DNA of 64,000 nucleotides from Chlamydiota bacterium (GCA_903970125.1 CAJCHW010000154.1:1-64000); one strand, 5' to 3'; positions 1 to 6,931 are shown, counted from the first letter of the stretch. Translations and numbers: made by a program. The notes: generated by a model from the letters alone, not told the origin.

Positions 1-218
1 AACACCAGAGGCCAGGTCCAGAAGTACGCGGGGCCGCCCAGTCCGAAGCCGAACGTGAACAGCTCAAACACGGTGGTCAGGATCGAGACGAACGAGAACC
101 CGGAGGCAAACGACGCGAATGACCCGAGTCCACGATGGAGCTCCTGCTTGTATCCGAGCGACTCAAGATCAAAGTTGTCCGCGGTCACGCGGCCGGGTTC
201 AGCGACTGCTGTGGTCAT
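1..218 (-). CDS. Amino-acid permease (APC superfamily), N-terminal part, cut by window edge
   Basis: Only the first 72 codons are in the window; the gene runs off the left edge. The start is ATG at 218-216, preceded by a purine-rich GAAGGGGTG Shine-Dalgarno-like stretch. The peptide begins MTTAVAEPGRVTADNFDLES, continues with LGYKQELHRGLGSFASFASG and then enters a hydrophobic helix (FSFVSILTTVFELFTFGFGL). A polar N-terminus with a YKQEL-type motif just before the first helix is characteristic of APC-superfamily amino-acid permeases (GABA/choline permease-like). The substrate cannot be deduced. It lies just outside the repeat at 490-512 and an integrase remnant, so it may be core chromosome or part of a neighbouring element. 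Confidence 0.75.
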   Translation of the reverse strand, partial: MTTAVAEPGRVTADNFDLESLGYKQELHRGLGSFASFASGFSFVSILTTVFELFTFGFGLGGPAYFWTWPLV

Positions 219-306
219 GGTGAACACCCCTTCAGCGATGGTCGAGCCGTGCCCTGTACACGGCGTTGTGCACAATGCAAAATGACCGTCTGCGGCGGCC
301 GCCAAC

Positions 307-471
307 AGGTCCGGCTGGCCAAAGATCGCGCAGGCTTGTCTCTACAGGTGGCCGGACCCGCCGCGCGCCGACAGGGCCACCAAGGAGCGCCAGCGCACTG
401 AGCGCCGCGCCACGATCGCTGTGATGGCGTTCGCGGGGCTACGCATCAGCGAAATGCGCGTGCTGCTCTGA
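307..471 (+). pseudogene. Tyrosine recombinase (phage-type integrase) remnant
   Basis: The frame reading ...LYRWPDPPRADRATKERQRT and then RRATIAVMAFAGLRISEMRV ends at TGA 469-471. The segment AFAGLRISEM resembles the start of the tyrosine-recombinase catalytic domain (G-L-R-x-S-E, with the first catalytic Arg). In intact enzymes a Trp normally follows R-x-L-L; here that position is a TGA stop, and no downstream catalytic residues (HxxR, Tyr) are present. The piece has no start codon of its own, so it is a broken leftover. It ends 19 bp before the 490-512 copy of the tRNA-Gly-derived repeat, where the integrase of an element using that site would be expected. Family assignment rests on the short motif only. 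Confidence 0.6.
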
Positions 472-489
472 CGCCAAGAACACGCCGGA

Positions 490-512
490 TTTCCGGGGCT
501 TTTTCAAAGCGG
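490..512. repeat. Direct repeat copy 1, probable attachment-site core
   Basis: A 23-bp stretch (starts TTTCCGGGG, ends CAAAGCGG) is identical to 5645-5667. The second copy covers the last five bases of tRNA-Gly(GCC) and the adjacent terminator arm. Duplication of a tRNA 3' end is the usual footprint of site-specific integration, so this copy is read as the distal att site of the island ending at the tRNA. Confidence 0.65.
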
Positions 513-589
513 ATGAGAGTGTGCGATTTCAGCACATCGGCGACAGGTGTGTCAGGACACAGGGGACAGCGACACGAAGGAGTCTCCCC

Positions 590-1074
590 GTGCACAAGGC
601 CCGCTATCTGGTCGAAGCGCATCTGTCTGAAGGCCGCTCGTTGCCGAGCTGGGCAACATCACAGAGGCCTGCCGGCGCATCGGCGTAAGCCGCCAGACCT
701 ACTATCGCCTCAAGCGCTCGACCGACCGCTGGGGTCTGGAGGCCCTTAGAGTCCGTGGGCGCCGCAGACCCCGGCAGCCCAATGAGATCGGCCCTCACGT
801 CGAGCAGCGGATCATCGCCTTCAGCCTGGCCCACCCTGGTTTTGGAACGCGGCGGATCTCAGCCGAACTGGCGCGCGAGAAGTGGGGCGGCCTTGCCATC
901 TCAGAGCACGGCGTCTGGCGGGTGCTCTGCAGAGTTGGCCTGAACACCGGAGGCAAGCGCCTGGCGCTCATAGCCCGCCACCGCGATCCCTACGAACGGG
1001 CTCCCTCGCCACCGCCCAAAGAGCGCCATATCGCGGCCTCTGTCTCCAAGGATTTCAGGGCGGCCGTCGAGTGA
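590..1074 (+). pseudogene. Truncated, frameshifted IS481-type transposase
   Basis: GTG at 590 opens VHKARYLVEAHLSEGRSL. The reading frame is then lost around 640-650, and the protein resumes in another frame as ELGNITEACRRIGVSRQTYY, a helix-turn-helix. It continues with HPGFGTRRISAELAREKWGG and KRLALIARHRDPYE and stops at TGA 1072-1074. These blocks match the N-terminal DNA-binding half of IS481-like transposases common in actinobacteria. The DDE integrase core that should follow is missing, so the gene cannot be active. No terminal inverted repeats were recognised. It lies just inside the left repeat of the putative island. Confidence 0.7.
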
Positions 1075-1137
1075 ACCGCCTCGGCAATCCTGGAGACCGT
1101 GATCTATCCCGGGTTTAACGGAGTCGGGCTTCTGGAA

Positions 1138-1875
1138 TCAGGCGGCAGAGCGCTCGCGAAGCGTGGCGAGGGATCCATCCAAGACCGCAGGGATCGCCAC
1201 AAGTTCGCTGAGATCGGGCTCGCCATGCACCAGGGACGCGAGCACGGCTGCAAGAGGCCCGTAGCCGGCACGCTCAAGTTGGCCGGGCAGCTCGGCGCGT
1301 GACAGAGGGAACTCACCGAGGTCAAGCAGGACAGCGCGTGCAGCCGTTGTCGCCTCGGCGCGGAGCTCCTGCTGCGCTGCGTCGCGGTCGCCGAGGCGCA
1401 GCAGCCGGTCAACCTCCCGCTGATGGTATTGCAGGCGCACGAGCGCACGGCCCGGATGGGGCCACAGCTGGCGTTCGGCCACCAGCTGCGCACCCTCTCG
1501 CAGCACGCCGGCGTCGAGCAGGATGCAGCCCCAACGCAGCGTCCACTGGACAAAGTCGTCGCCGTCGATTAGACGCCGATGGAGGGCCGTAGCACTGTGC
1601 GCCACGACGTCGATATCACCGGGCAGGTCGTCGGTGCGGGGGCGTAGACCGATGACGTGGTAGTCGAGATCGCTTAAGGCCGTCGCGGAGCGACGGGCTG
1701 TGGATCCAGTCAGCGCGAAGGCCAGCGCACCGAGCTCCACGGCACGAGCCATGACCTCGGCGGTGACTTCGCGCTGGGAGGCTGTCTGGTTGCGGGCGGC
1801 GCGTATCCGGTCAGCTTGGATGCGCCCGTGCCACGCCGCGGCTGTCCTGCACGCGGCTAGTCGATCGGCACTCAT
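1138..1875 (-). CDS. MNT-type nucleotidyltransferase, partner of HEPN protein
   Basis: This is a 245-aa protein with the minimal nucleotidyltransferase signature: ALTGSTARRSATALSDLDYH holds the G-S helix and the D-x-D metal-binding pair. The rest is an alpha-helical C-terminal extension rich in Arg and Leu. The start is ATG 1875-1873, which overlaps the stop of the upstream HEPN frame by four bases (ATGA), so the two are translationally coupled. In HEPN-MNT modules the MNT protein is usually the antitoxin, nucleotidylating the HEPN toxin near its active site. That role is inferred from the pairing. The extra C-terminal ~130 residues make it longer than minimal MNT antitoxins. Confidence 0.7.
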   Translation of the reverse strand: MSADRLAACRTAAAWHGRIQADRIRAARNQTASQREVTAEVMARAVELGALAFALTGSTARRSATALSDLDYHVIGLRPRTDDLPGDIDVVAHSATALHRRLIDGDDFVQWTLRWGCILLDAGVLREGAQLVAERQLWPHPGRALVRLQYHQREVDRLLRLGDRDAAQQELRAEATTAARAVLLDLGEFPLSRAELPGQLERAGYGPLAAVLASLVHGEPDLSELVAIPAVLDGSLATLRERSAA

Positions 1876-2236
1876 GGCAGCGACCACGCTTGGTTGACAA
1901 GCTCTTGTACCTCTTGGGCGATCGCCTCGATCTCCGCGTCGAGATCGGCCTCCTCGCCCTCGTACCAAATGTCCTTCCGTGCCTGATTGAGGCCGCGAAG
2001 AAGGGGGCCGTAGTCGGTGAAGAGTGCACCCTGCTTGTAGAACTCGCTGGCTGCGTCGGCCTTGAGGCGGTGGCTTCGCTTGGTGTCCAGCTGGTGATGT
2101 TCGGCGAGCGCAACCACAGCGGCCTCGGCTGCGTAGAACAGGGCACTCACCGCATCTTGATGCGCTGGTCGCGGATCGCCACCTGAGCGTCGCTGAGATG
2201 CTCGCGGGAAAGCTCGCGCTTGCTTCTGGGTGTCAC
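1872..2236 (-). pseudogene. HEPN-domain protein, apparently split by a one-base deletion
   Basis: Two frames together make one HEPN domain. The first (GTG 2236) reads VTPRSKRELSREHLSDAQ... to IKMR and stops at TGA 2149-2147. The second starts at GTG 2150 and reads VSALFYAAEAAVVALAEHHQ, later NQARKDIWYEGEEADLDAE. Adding one base near 2150 would fuse them into a full-length domain of about 121 aa. The frames share GTGA, so coupled translation of two pieces is possible, but a frameshift (real or sequencing) is simpler. The usual HEPN RNase signature is R-x4-6-H; here the candidate Arg is followed by DIWYEG with no His, so nuclease activity is doubtful. The downstream MNT gene overlaps by ATGA. 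Coding by the 92-codon distal frame alone is the main alternative. Confidence 0.6.
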
Positions 2237-2392
2237 ACCGACAGGGTATTCGTAGGTTCACCCGGACTTCGCCGCACGGATAGGTGCGTGCAATCGTTCC
2301 TAATAACAAGTCATGCTCTCCGTCGCGGTGGCCGGGCCTCGCCAGTGGATTCTCGCCCACGCTTGCCGCCCACGGGCGGAGCTCAAAAGGGC

Positions 2393-3145
2393 TTAATTCG
2401 GAAGTGCGCGGACCCAAGCAACTATGGCCGCGGAGACTTGCTCAACCTCGGTGGCGCTGAGGCGCTGGGGACGGGCGGCCAGTACCTTCGCCAGCTCGCT
2501 GCCACGAACCCAGGCCACCTGCTCGCTCATGATCGAGCGTTGATCGAACTTAGCCCAGAGCACCACGAGCGGCTGCACCCACAGGTGGATCTGGTGGGTG
2601 CGAAGGATCTCGGATAGCTCCGCGGCGCCCGCGCGGACTATCGCTGTGACGTTGGACTTCTCGTAGCGGCCCCCTTCGTCGCCATCGTGCTGAACGGACA
2701 GCACGCCGCGCCGGACCGACACGGTGCCGGCCAGGCGTTTGGTCTCAAGCACGAACACGCCGGCTGGACCGATCAGGATGTGGTCGTAGTTACCCCGCTT
2801 GGCCGGGACGTCGTTGACGAGCACCCAGCCGGAGCGAATCAACGAGCGGAGGGCCTTGGCGGTACGTTCCTCGCCTTCGGCGCCAAACCGCCAGTTCTCG
2901 ACGTGCGGTGGCTCGGACGCGACCAGGGCGGCGATGAATACGATTGCACCTGCGAAGCCTGCGGCCCAGAAGAGTGGTCGGATCGGTGCAGGCGTGAGTA
3001 GACCCAACACGCCGACCGTCGTAGCCAGAACGACCGCAATGAGCAGTGCCCGCCACCAGACTCGGGCCAGCCACGCCCGCTGGCGTCGGTGGTACCGGTC
3101 CATCGCGTATTCGCCGGGTTTGCGGTCGAGGGGGTCTGTCGCCAT
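2393..3145 (-). CDS. NERD-domain membrane protein
   Basis: A 250-aa protein. After a basic N-terminus (HRRQRAWLARVWWR) come two hydrophobic segments at about residues 32-50 and 57-77. A cytoplasmic NERD (nuclease-related) domain follows from about 88: GAEGEERTAKALRSL, then YDHILIGPAGVFVLETKR, where the D and E-x-K are the expected nuclease-fold residues. NERD proteins are thought to process DNA or RNA and are common in mobile and defence regions; the substrate of this one is unknown. ATG 3145 was used. ATG 3103 (MDRYHRRQRAW) would also preserve both helices; neither has a convincing ribosome-binding site. It sits between the HEPN/MNT pair and hipBA, all on the same strand. Confidence 0.8.
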   Translation of the reverse strand: MATDPLDRKPGEYAMDRYHRRQRAWLARVWWRALLIAVVLATTVGVLGLLTPAPIRPLFWAAGFAGAIVFIAALVASEPPHVENWRFGAEGEERTAKALRSLIRSGWVLVNDVPAKRGNYDHILIGPAGVFVLETKRLAGTVSVRRGVLSVQHDGDEGGRYEKSNVTAIVRAGAAELSEILRTHQIHLWVQPLVVLWAKFDQRSIMSEQVAWVRGSELAKVLAARPQRLSATEVEQVSAAIVAWVRALPN

Positions 3146-3149
3146 CGGC

Positions 3150-3430
3150 GGTACATCGGCAGCATTGCCAGGCTGCCTAAGGGTTTGGAGGTACCGGATC
3201 TGCAGGCCGCTTCACAACGCTTGTCTAGCGAGAGACGGGTTCGCGAGGAGCTGGAGGACGCAGCTGAGCCTGCGAGGCCGGTGTTCAGCAGGGAGCTATC
3301 GTTCGTTCCGGCCCAGAGCACGACCACGTTCGACGCGCATGACCCGCAGACGCGCGTCCTGATTGACGAGGTGGCGTGCGCGATGAGCGTGTTGGCCGCG
3401 GCGGCGTCTGAAGTCGCGCCGGCTACGCCT
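3150..3430 (-). pseudogene. Possible remnant of an SGNH/GDSL hydrolase
   Basis: No intact gene was found between the NERD gene and hipA. One minus-strand frame contains NTLIAHATSSIRTRV followed by NVVVLWAGTND. The last six residues resemble the block around the catalytic Asn of SGNH hydrolases (block III, G-x-N-D). The sequence degenerates after it and no block I GDS or block V D-x-x-H is visible. This is a guess from one motif; it may be non-coding. Confidence 0.25.
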
Positions 3431-3442
3431 CATGTTGTGGAG

Positions 3443-4675
3443 CTATGCGAAACGAGCCTCACGCGCCGTGATCACCTCAAGGATGCTGTCGATGCACGGG
3501 TGATGCCAGCCCCCTGCGCGGGCCTCCTGACTTAGGCCGTGCGCCTCGGTGGCCACCCGGCGGCCGAGCTCACCGCGCACCTGCTGAAACGCGGCCGAGT
3601 TGAGGTTGAAATCGTCGGCCAGATCCGCCCAATGGATCCGGGTGATCGCGTTCGCGTCGAGCTCATCGCCGATGCTCAGCGCCAGGTCGGTGCTTAGCTC
3701 GGGGTACGCGGCGGTGCAAACGATGTCGTACAACGGCGCCAGGTGGATGCCGTCGTCGAGATGCATCAGCGAGATGTTCTTGGCGTGGGCGTCAGCGTTG
3801 CCAACCAGGAAGTGAAAGACAGTAGCTCGTGCACCGGCAAGACGATCGGTTCCAGGTACGGGGGAGTGCTGGTCTAAGAGCTCCGCGAGCGCGTGATAGG
3901 ACGGCAGCTGCCACCCCTGCTGCTGGTACTTGAAGTCGGGCGTCAGTCCGAGGGCTTGACAGAGATCCTCCTGATGAATCCGACGTGGTGGCCAGGTCGA
4001 CAGCTCTCTGTCAAAGCGCTCCACTATGAGGCAGGGGTGGCCAGGCAGTGTCTGTAGGTCGACGACCGCGGTAGGCAGTCCACACCGCGCTGCCAGGCGC
4101 ATGCAGAAATACTCGTTGGTGGCCAGCCCCGGGTAGTCGCCGCCGGGCAGTTCAGGCTTGAGAATGTGGCTGCTTGGCATGCCCCCCAGCGGCTTGCCGA
4201 ATCGCCCCTCGCTGTCGCGGACAAGCACCGCCTTGTTCTGGACGCCCGCGAGGCTGAGTCGCAGTCCGCGCTCGTCGCTCTGGATGCCGAGGGGATGCCG
4301 GGGAAGGGCCTCGATCAGCGCATCAAGCTCGCCCTCGTCGAGCCAGCTGACCGACGGCGTTTCGGACATCCGGCCGGCCTCGACGATCTGCAGCGCGCCG
4401 GCACAGTCGCGGCCAAGCGCCGCGAGCAGGCCGAAGGAGTCGCTAGCGGCAAGCTTGAGTCGGCTTGCAACCTGTTCGCGGACTGTTCCCTCCGGCAGGA
4501 GCGCCTCGAAAAATGGGCGGCTCTGGGTGGGACTAAAGCTGCGCTCATCCAGTGGCAGCGACAACGAGATCGCGCGCGATGCGTCTGTGTAGTCGAACGC
4601 GTACTCCCGGGATCGCTCATCGACGCGCTCGAGCCGGCCAACCTCTTGGCGGTCCCAATACACGCCAAGGCTCAT
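3443..4675 (-). CDS. hipA: HipA-family serine/threonine kinase toxin
   Basis: A 410-aa protein of normal HipA length. The N-terminal HipA_N/couple domain contains FFEALLPEG. The glycine-rich loop SLAGVQNKAVL includes a Ser equivalent to the autophosphorylated residue of E. coli HipA. The kinase core follows: HILKPELPGGDYPGLATNEY, LIVERFDR, the catalytic loop GNADAHAKNISL and the metal-binding LYDIVCT. HipA kinases phosphorylate aminoacyl-tRNA synthetases (GltX in E. coli) and cause growth arrest. Here the target is unknown. ATG 4675-4673 overlaps the hipB stop (ATGA), so the antitoxin is made first. All recognisable catalytic elements are intact, so the module is likely functional. A gltX gene lies 45 kb away in this window, which is not evidence of targeting. 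Confidence 0.93.
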   Translation of the reverse strand: MSLGVYWDRQEVGRLERVDERSREYAFDYTDASRAISLSLPLDERSFSPTQSRPFFEALLPEGTVREQVASRLKLAASDSFGLLAALGRDCAGALQIVEAGRMSETPSVSWLDEGELDALIEALPRHPLGIQSDERGLRLSLAGVQNKAVLVRDSEGRFGKPLGGMPSSHILKPELPGGDYPGLATNEYFCMRLAARCGLPTAVVDLQTLPGHPCLIVERFDRELSTWPPRRIHQEDLCQALGLTPDFKYQQQGWQLPSYHALAELLDQHSPVPGTDRLAGARATVFHFLVGNADAHAKNISLMHLDDGIHLAPLYDIVCTAAYPELSTDLALSIGDELDANAITRIHWADLADDFNLNSAAFQQVRGELGRRVATEAHGLSQEARAGGWHHPCIDSILEVITAREARFA

Positions 4676-4896
4676 GAGTTGTCGCGTCTGCGCACGTCGA
4701 GGTCTAGGCCCAGCGCTGCGAGAATGCGGGTCAAGATGTCAAGTCTGACCGTGGGCTCGCCGGTCTCGACCCGATGAACTGACCGCACGCCGACGTTCGC
4801 GACCATGGCCAGGGTCTTTTGATCGAAACCCTGGCGGCGGCGCTCGTCGCGCACTCGCTGGCCTATGCGCTGGGATGCGGGTGGTGAGACGGCCAT
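4672..4896 (-). CDS. hipB: HipB-type XRE-family antitoxin and repressor
   Basis: A 74-aa helix-turn-helix protein: IGQRVRDERRRQGFDQKTLA, then VGVRSVHRVETGEPTVRLD with the recognition helix, and a short tail ending RRRDNS. It pairs with HipA, neutralising the kinase and repressing the operon. The start ATG (4896-4894) lies inside the first of three palindromes, so repressor binding would cover the translation start. This is the same arrangement of a small XRE gene before hipA, with coupled translation, as in classical hipBA operons. Confidence 0.9.
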   Translation of the reverse strand: MAVSPPASQRIGQRVRDERRRQGFDQKTLAMVANVGVRSVHRVETGEPTVRLDILTRILAALGLDLDVRRRDNS

Positions 4897-4914
4897 ATGC
4901 GTGATCGCGCATAT
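4895..4914. promoter_or_regulatory. Operator-like palindrome O1 at hipB start
   Basis: The sequence ATATGCGTGATCGCGCATAT has perfect 7-bp arms around a central GATC. It covers the hipB start codon. It shares the core GCG(T/C)GATCG(C/A)GCA with two more copies upstream, so it is a likely HipB binding site. Confidence 0.65.
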
Positions 4915-4942
4915 TATAGCGCCCAGCGGTCCTTACGGAGAC

Positions 4943-4964
4943 AATCTTCCCGATCGCGCAGATT
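4943..4964. promoter_or_regulatory. Operator-like palindrome O2
   Basis: An imperfect palindrome: AATCT and AGATT arms around a central GATCGCG. Its centre is 49 bp from the O1 centre. The right half (GATCGCGCAGAT) closely matches O1 and O3; the left half is weaker. Confidence 0.55.
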
Positions 4965-4992
4965 ACTGCAACTGAGGCGTCGGCGGCGCTAG

Positions 4993-5012
4993 ATCTGCGT
5001 GATCGAGCAGAT
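4993..5012. promoter_or_regulatory. Operator-like palindrome O3
   Basis: ATCTGCGTGATCGAGCAGAT has 6-bp perfect arms and the same central GATCG. Its centre is again exactly 49 bp from O2. The hipBA promoter should lie between O1 and O3. Confidence 0.6.
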
Positions 5013-5062
5013 GGCTCAATTGGGGATGTCGAACGGGAAATCTCCGCAGTCTCAGCTGCCCT

Positions 5063-5200
5063 TCAGGTCGCAGTAACGTTCGTGCTGCCACTGACGCCAA
5101 CAACAAGCACCCCGTGGATCGGATGCTTGGCGGCGCCTGCGAGGGCCGCCTTGCCCTTCTTTGTGGCCGTGAGCTTGACGGTGCCACTGGCGCACGGGCG
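5063..5200 (-). pseudogene. Possible tail of a secreted protein (remnant)
   Basis: A minus-strand frame ending at TGA 5065-5063 reads CASGTVKLTATKKGKAALAG and then HPIHGVLVVGVSGSTNVTAT. It looks like the C-terminal beta-strand and Lys-rich end common in actinobacterial exported proteins. It has no start codon or upstream domain. It is probably debris in the island; non-coding DNA is the alternative. Confidence 0.22.
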
Positions 5201-5221
5201 ACTGATCCCAGGGCACGTGCC

Positions 5222-5407
5222 ATGATGGCCGCGTCGCCTTACCGCAAAGGGCTGCTCCTGGGGGAGCTGAATCGTCTGAGCGAAGCTCTGCTCGTCTTCG
5301 ACAAACTGATCGCCGACTTCGGCGACGACGAGGGCGACCTGGTGCCAGAAGTCGTTGCGGCTGCGCGTGAGGTCCGCGAACAGTTAGGCGCCGAGATCGG
5401 CGAGTAG
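5222..5407 (+). pseudogene. TPR-like repeat fragment
   Basis: From ATG 5222 the frame reads MAASPYRKGLLLGELNRLSE, ALLVFDKLIADFGDDEGDL, VPEVVAAAREVREQLG and stops at TAG 5405-5407. This matches one and a half units of the tandem helical repeat (KG-x2-LG-x-L-x-R-x-x-EAL-x-V-[YF]-D-x-x-x-x-x-FGDD) found in large actinobacterial TPR-like proteins. At about 61 aa it is far shorter than those. It is therefore more likely a surviving piece than a complete gene, though a small standalone gene cannot be excluded. It lies inside the putative island, 255 bp from tRNA-Gly. Confidence 0.4.
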
Positions 5408-5632
5408 AGCGCTGCATCTCGTATGCCTGCAGCCGCTGACAGAGACTCCAGTCGGGCTCGGGGTCTTGGCGGTCGCACTCCCAATCGTCGGCTATGAGTC
5501 GAGAGTCCGCGCTGTTTGCGCGTCCGATGCCGAGGTTTCGGCGAGCCGGTCGTCGCTCCGACACGGCTTCATTGGGCATATATGGGCAGACGAAGCTCCG
5601 ACCGCGGCCCCCCTGATCGCATCCGGGCATCA

Positions 5633-5659
5633 AAAAAGCCCCGGTTTCCGGGGCTTTTT
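5633..5659. terminator. Intrinsic terminator of tRNA-Gly, symmetric
   Basis: A 12-bp perfect stem (AAAAAGCCCCGG / CCGGGGCTTTTT) with a TTT loop. It starts four bases beyond the tRNA 3' end on the minus strand and has a T-run in both directions. Part of it is duplicated at 490-512. Confidence 0.85.
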
Positions 5660-5667
5660 CAAAGCGG
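5645..5667. repeat. Direct repeat copy 2 at tRNA-Gly 3' end, probable attachment site
   Basis: This 23-bp stretch, identical to 490-512, overlaps the final bases of tRNA-Gly and one terminator arm. It marks the tRNA-proximal border of the putative 5.2-kb element. Confidence 0.65.
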
Positions 5668-5735
5668 CTGAAGGGGCTCGAACCCTCGACCTTCTGCATG
5701 GCAAGCAGACGCTCTTCCAACTGAGCTACAGCCGC
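5663..5735 (-). tRNA. tRNA-Gly (anticodon GCC)
   Basis: The minus strand folds into a complete cloverleaf. The acceptor is GCGGCTG/CAGCCGC, the D arm GCTC...GAGC, the anticodon stem TCTGC/GCAGA with loop TTGCCAT, and the T arm GAGGG-TTCGAGC-CCCTT. The discriminator is T at 5663 and CCA is not encoded. A strong terminator follows directly. The gene remains intact despite the integration footprint at its 3' end. Confidence 0.96.
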
Positions 5736-5773
5736 ACGAGGCGCCAATTATAGACCGGCGCCGCGGGCCGGTC

Positions 5774-6931
5774 TCAAGCCGCTCGCGGTCTGGGTCGGCC
5801 CACCGACAAAAGGTAGCGTCCGCCGTCACCGCGAATCAGCCTTCCCGCCAACTCCAGCTCTGTAAGCGCGACGATCGCCTGCTCGTAGCCGACGCCCGCG
5901 CTGCGAAGAGCGTCGAGGGTATCTGCACCTCTGCTGACAAGCGCCAGGATGCTCGAATGCCTGCCGGGCGGGGCCCGGCGCTCGGCTGTATTTGCCGAGG
6001 GGGCCACTTGCGCGCCTGCGCCGCAGAGGACATCCAGCACGTCCTGTGCGTCGCGAATCAGATGTGCCCCCGCGGCGAGCAGCTCGTGCGTGCCGCGTGA
6101 TGATGCCGAGGTGACGCGTCCGGGGACCGCCGCCACGGGACGTCCCAGGGTCTGCGCAAACCGCGGCAGCATCAGGTCGCCCGGGCGTTGTTCGGCCTCG
6201 ACGACCACTACAACGGAGGCCAAGCCAGAAATGATCCGGTTGCGGGCGGCGTATGCCCACCGTCGCGCCCTGCTCTTGCTGCCGTGCTCAGAGAGGATGC
6301 ACCCCCCAGTGAGGATGGCGTCGTAGAGCGTTCGCCGGTCCGCCGGGGCGCACACGTCGACTCCTCCCGCCATCACCGAGATCGTTGTGCCCTTTCCCTT
6401 CAGGCTGCCGGTGAGCGCAGCCGCCGCGATGCCCTCCGCGAGCCCCGAGATGACCGCCAAACCGGCACCAGCGAGCTCGCACGCCAGGTTGTGGGCCACG
6501 TCTAGGCCGTAATCGGTCGCGCGCCTTGTGCCGACGATTGCCACGGCTGGATCGTGGGAGAGGCTTTGTGCCCGCGCGACGTCGCCCGCTGCGCGGAGCA
6601 CGGCCGGCGGGGCCCAAGCCTCCGCCCTGCCTGGACCCAGAGGGTAGAGCGGATCGTGCCGGCAGATTTCAAGCACCTGCGCGGCAGTGCCGCCGATTGC
6701 GTGCCCAGCGCGAGGGGAGGGGAGGGCTGATTGCGATCCCTTCGACCGGCCGGCTGCGCGGGCGCTGTCGGCGTCCGTGAACCCGAGTGCGATGGCAAGC
6801 TCATCATCGGGCAGCGCCAACAGCGCTGCCATGCGCTCGGTGTCACAGTGGCGCACATCGAAGCGCACACCCAGCTGCTCGACTAGCTGGCTGCGCAGCC
6901 GGCACTGCTCGCATACATGCAGCCCGGTCAT
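5774..6931 (-). CDS. dprA: DNA-processing protein DprA
   Basis: A 385-aa protein. It loads RecA onto incoming single-stranded DNA during transformation. A short N-terminal helical region contains MTGLHVCEQCRLRSQ. The DprA Rossmann fold follows, with VAIVGTRRATDYGLD, GLAVISGLAEGI, RNRIISGLASVVVVVEA and GRPVAAVPGRV, and a C-terminal winged-helix-like segment ends it. The start ATG 6931 overlaps the comM stop (ATGA), so it is coupled to comM; longer upstream starts were rejected. The segment after SGLAEGI reads AAAALTGSLKG where the family usually has D-x-x-A-H, so it is divergent there. tRNA-Gly follows 38 bp downstream on the same strand. Confidence 0.9.
   Translation of the reverse strand: MTGLHVCEQCRLRSQLVEQLGVRFDVRHCDTERMAALLALPDDELAIALGFTDADSARAAGRSKGSQSALPSPRAGHAIGGTAAQVLEICRHDPLYPLGPGRAEAWAPPAVLRAAGDVARAQSLSHDPAVAIVGTRRATDYGLDVAHNLACELAGAGLAVISGLAEGIAAAALTGSLKGKGTTISVMAGGVDVCAPADRRTLYDAILTGGCILSEHGSKSRARRWAYAARNRIISGLASVVVVVEAEQRPGDLMLPRFAQTLGRPVAAVPGRVTSASSRGTHELLAAGAHLIRDAQDVLDVLCGAGAQVAPSANTAERRAPPGRHSSILALVSRGADTLDALRSAGVGYEQAIVALTELELAGRLIRGDGGRYLLSVGRPRPRAA

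Noticed and set aside
3089-3535. A plus-strand frame of 148 codons between NERD and hipA
   Set aside because: It overlaps the 5' end of the NERD gene and the 3' end of hipA on the other strand, and its sequence shows no conserved pattern.
4672-4675. hipBA as a novel toxin system
   Set aside because: The kinase and repressor motifs are standard; only the operator layout and location are unusual.
5052-5747. A 231-codon minus-strand open frame across the hipB-tRNA gap
   Set aside because: It reads through tRNA-Gly and its terminator, has no recognisable domain and is Arg-rich in the way of shadow frames in GC-rich DNA.
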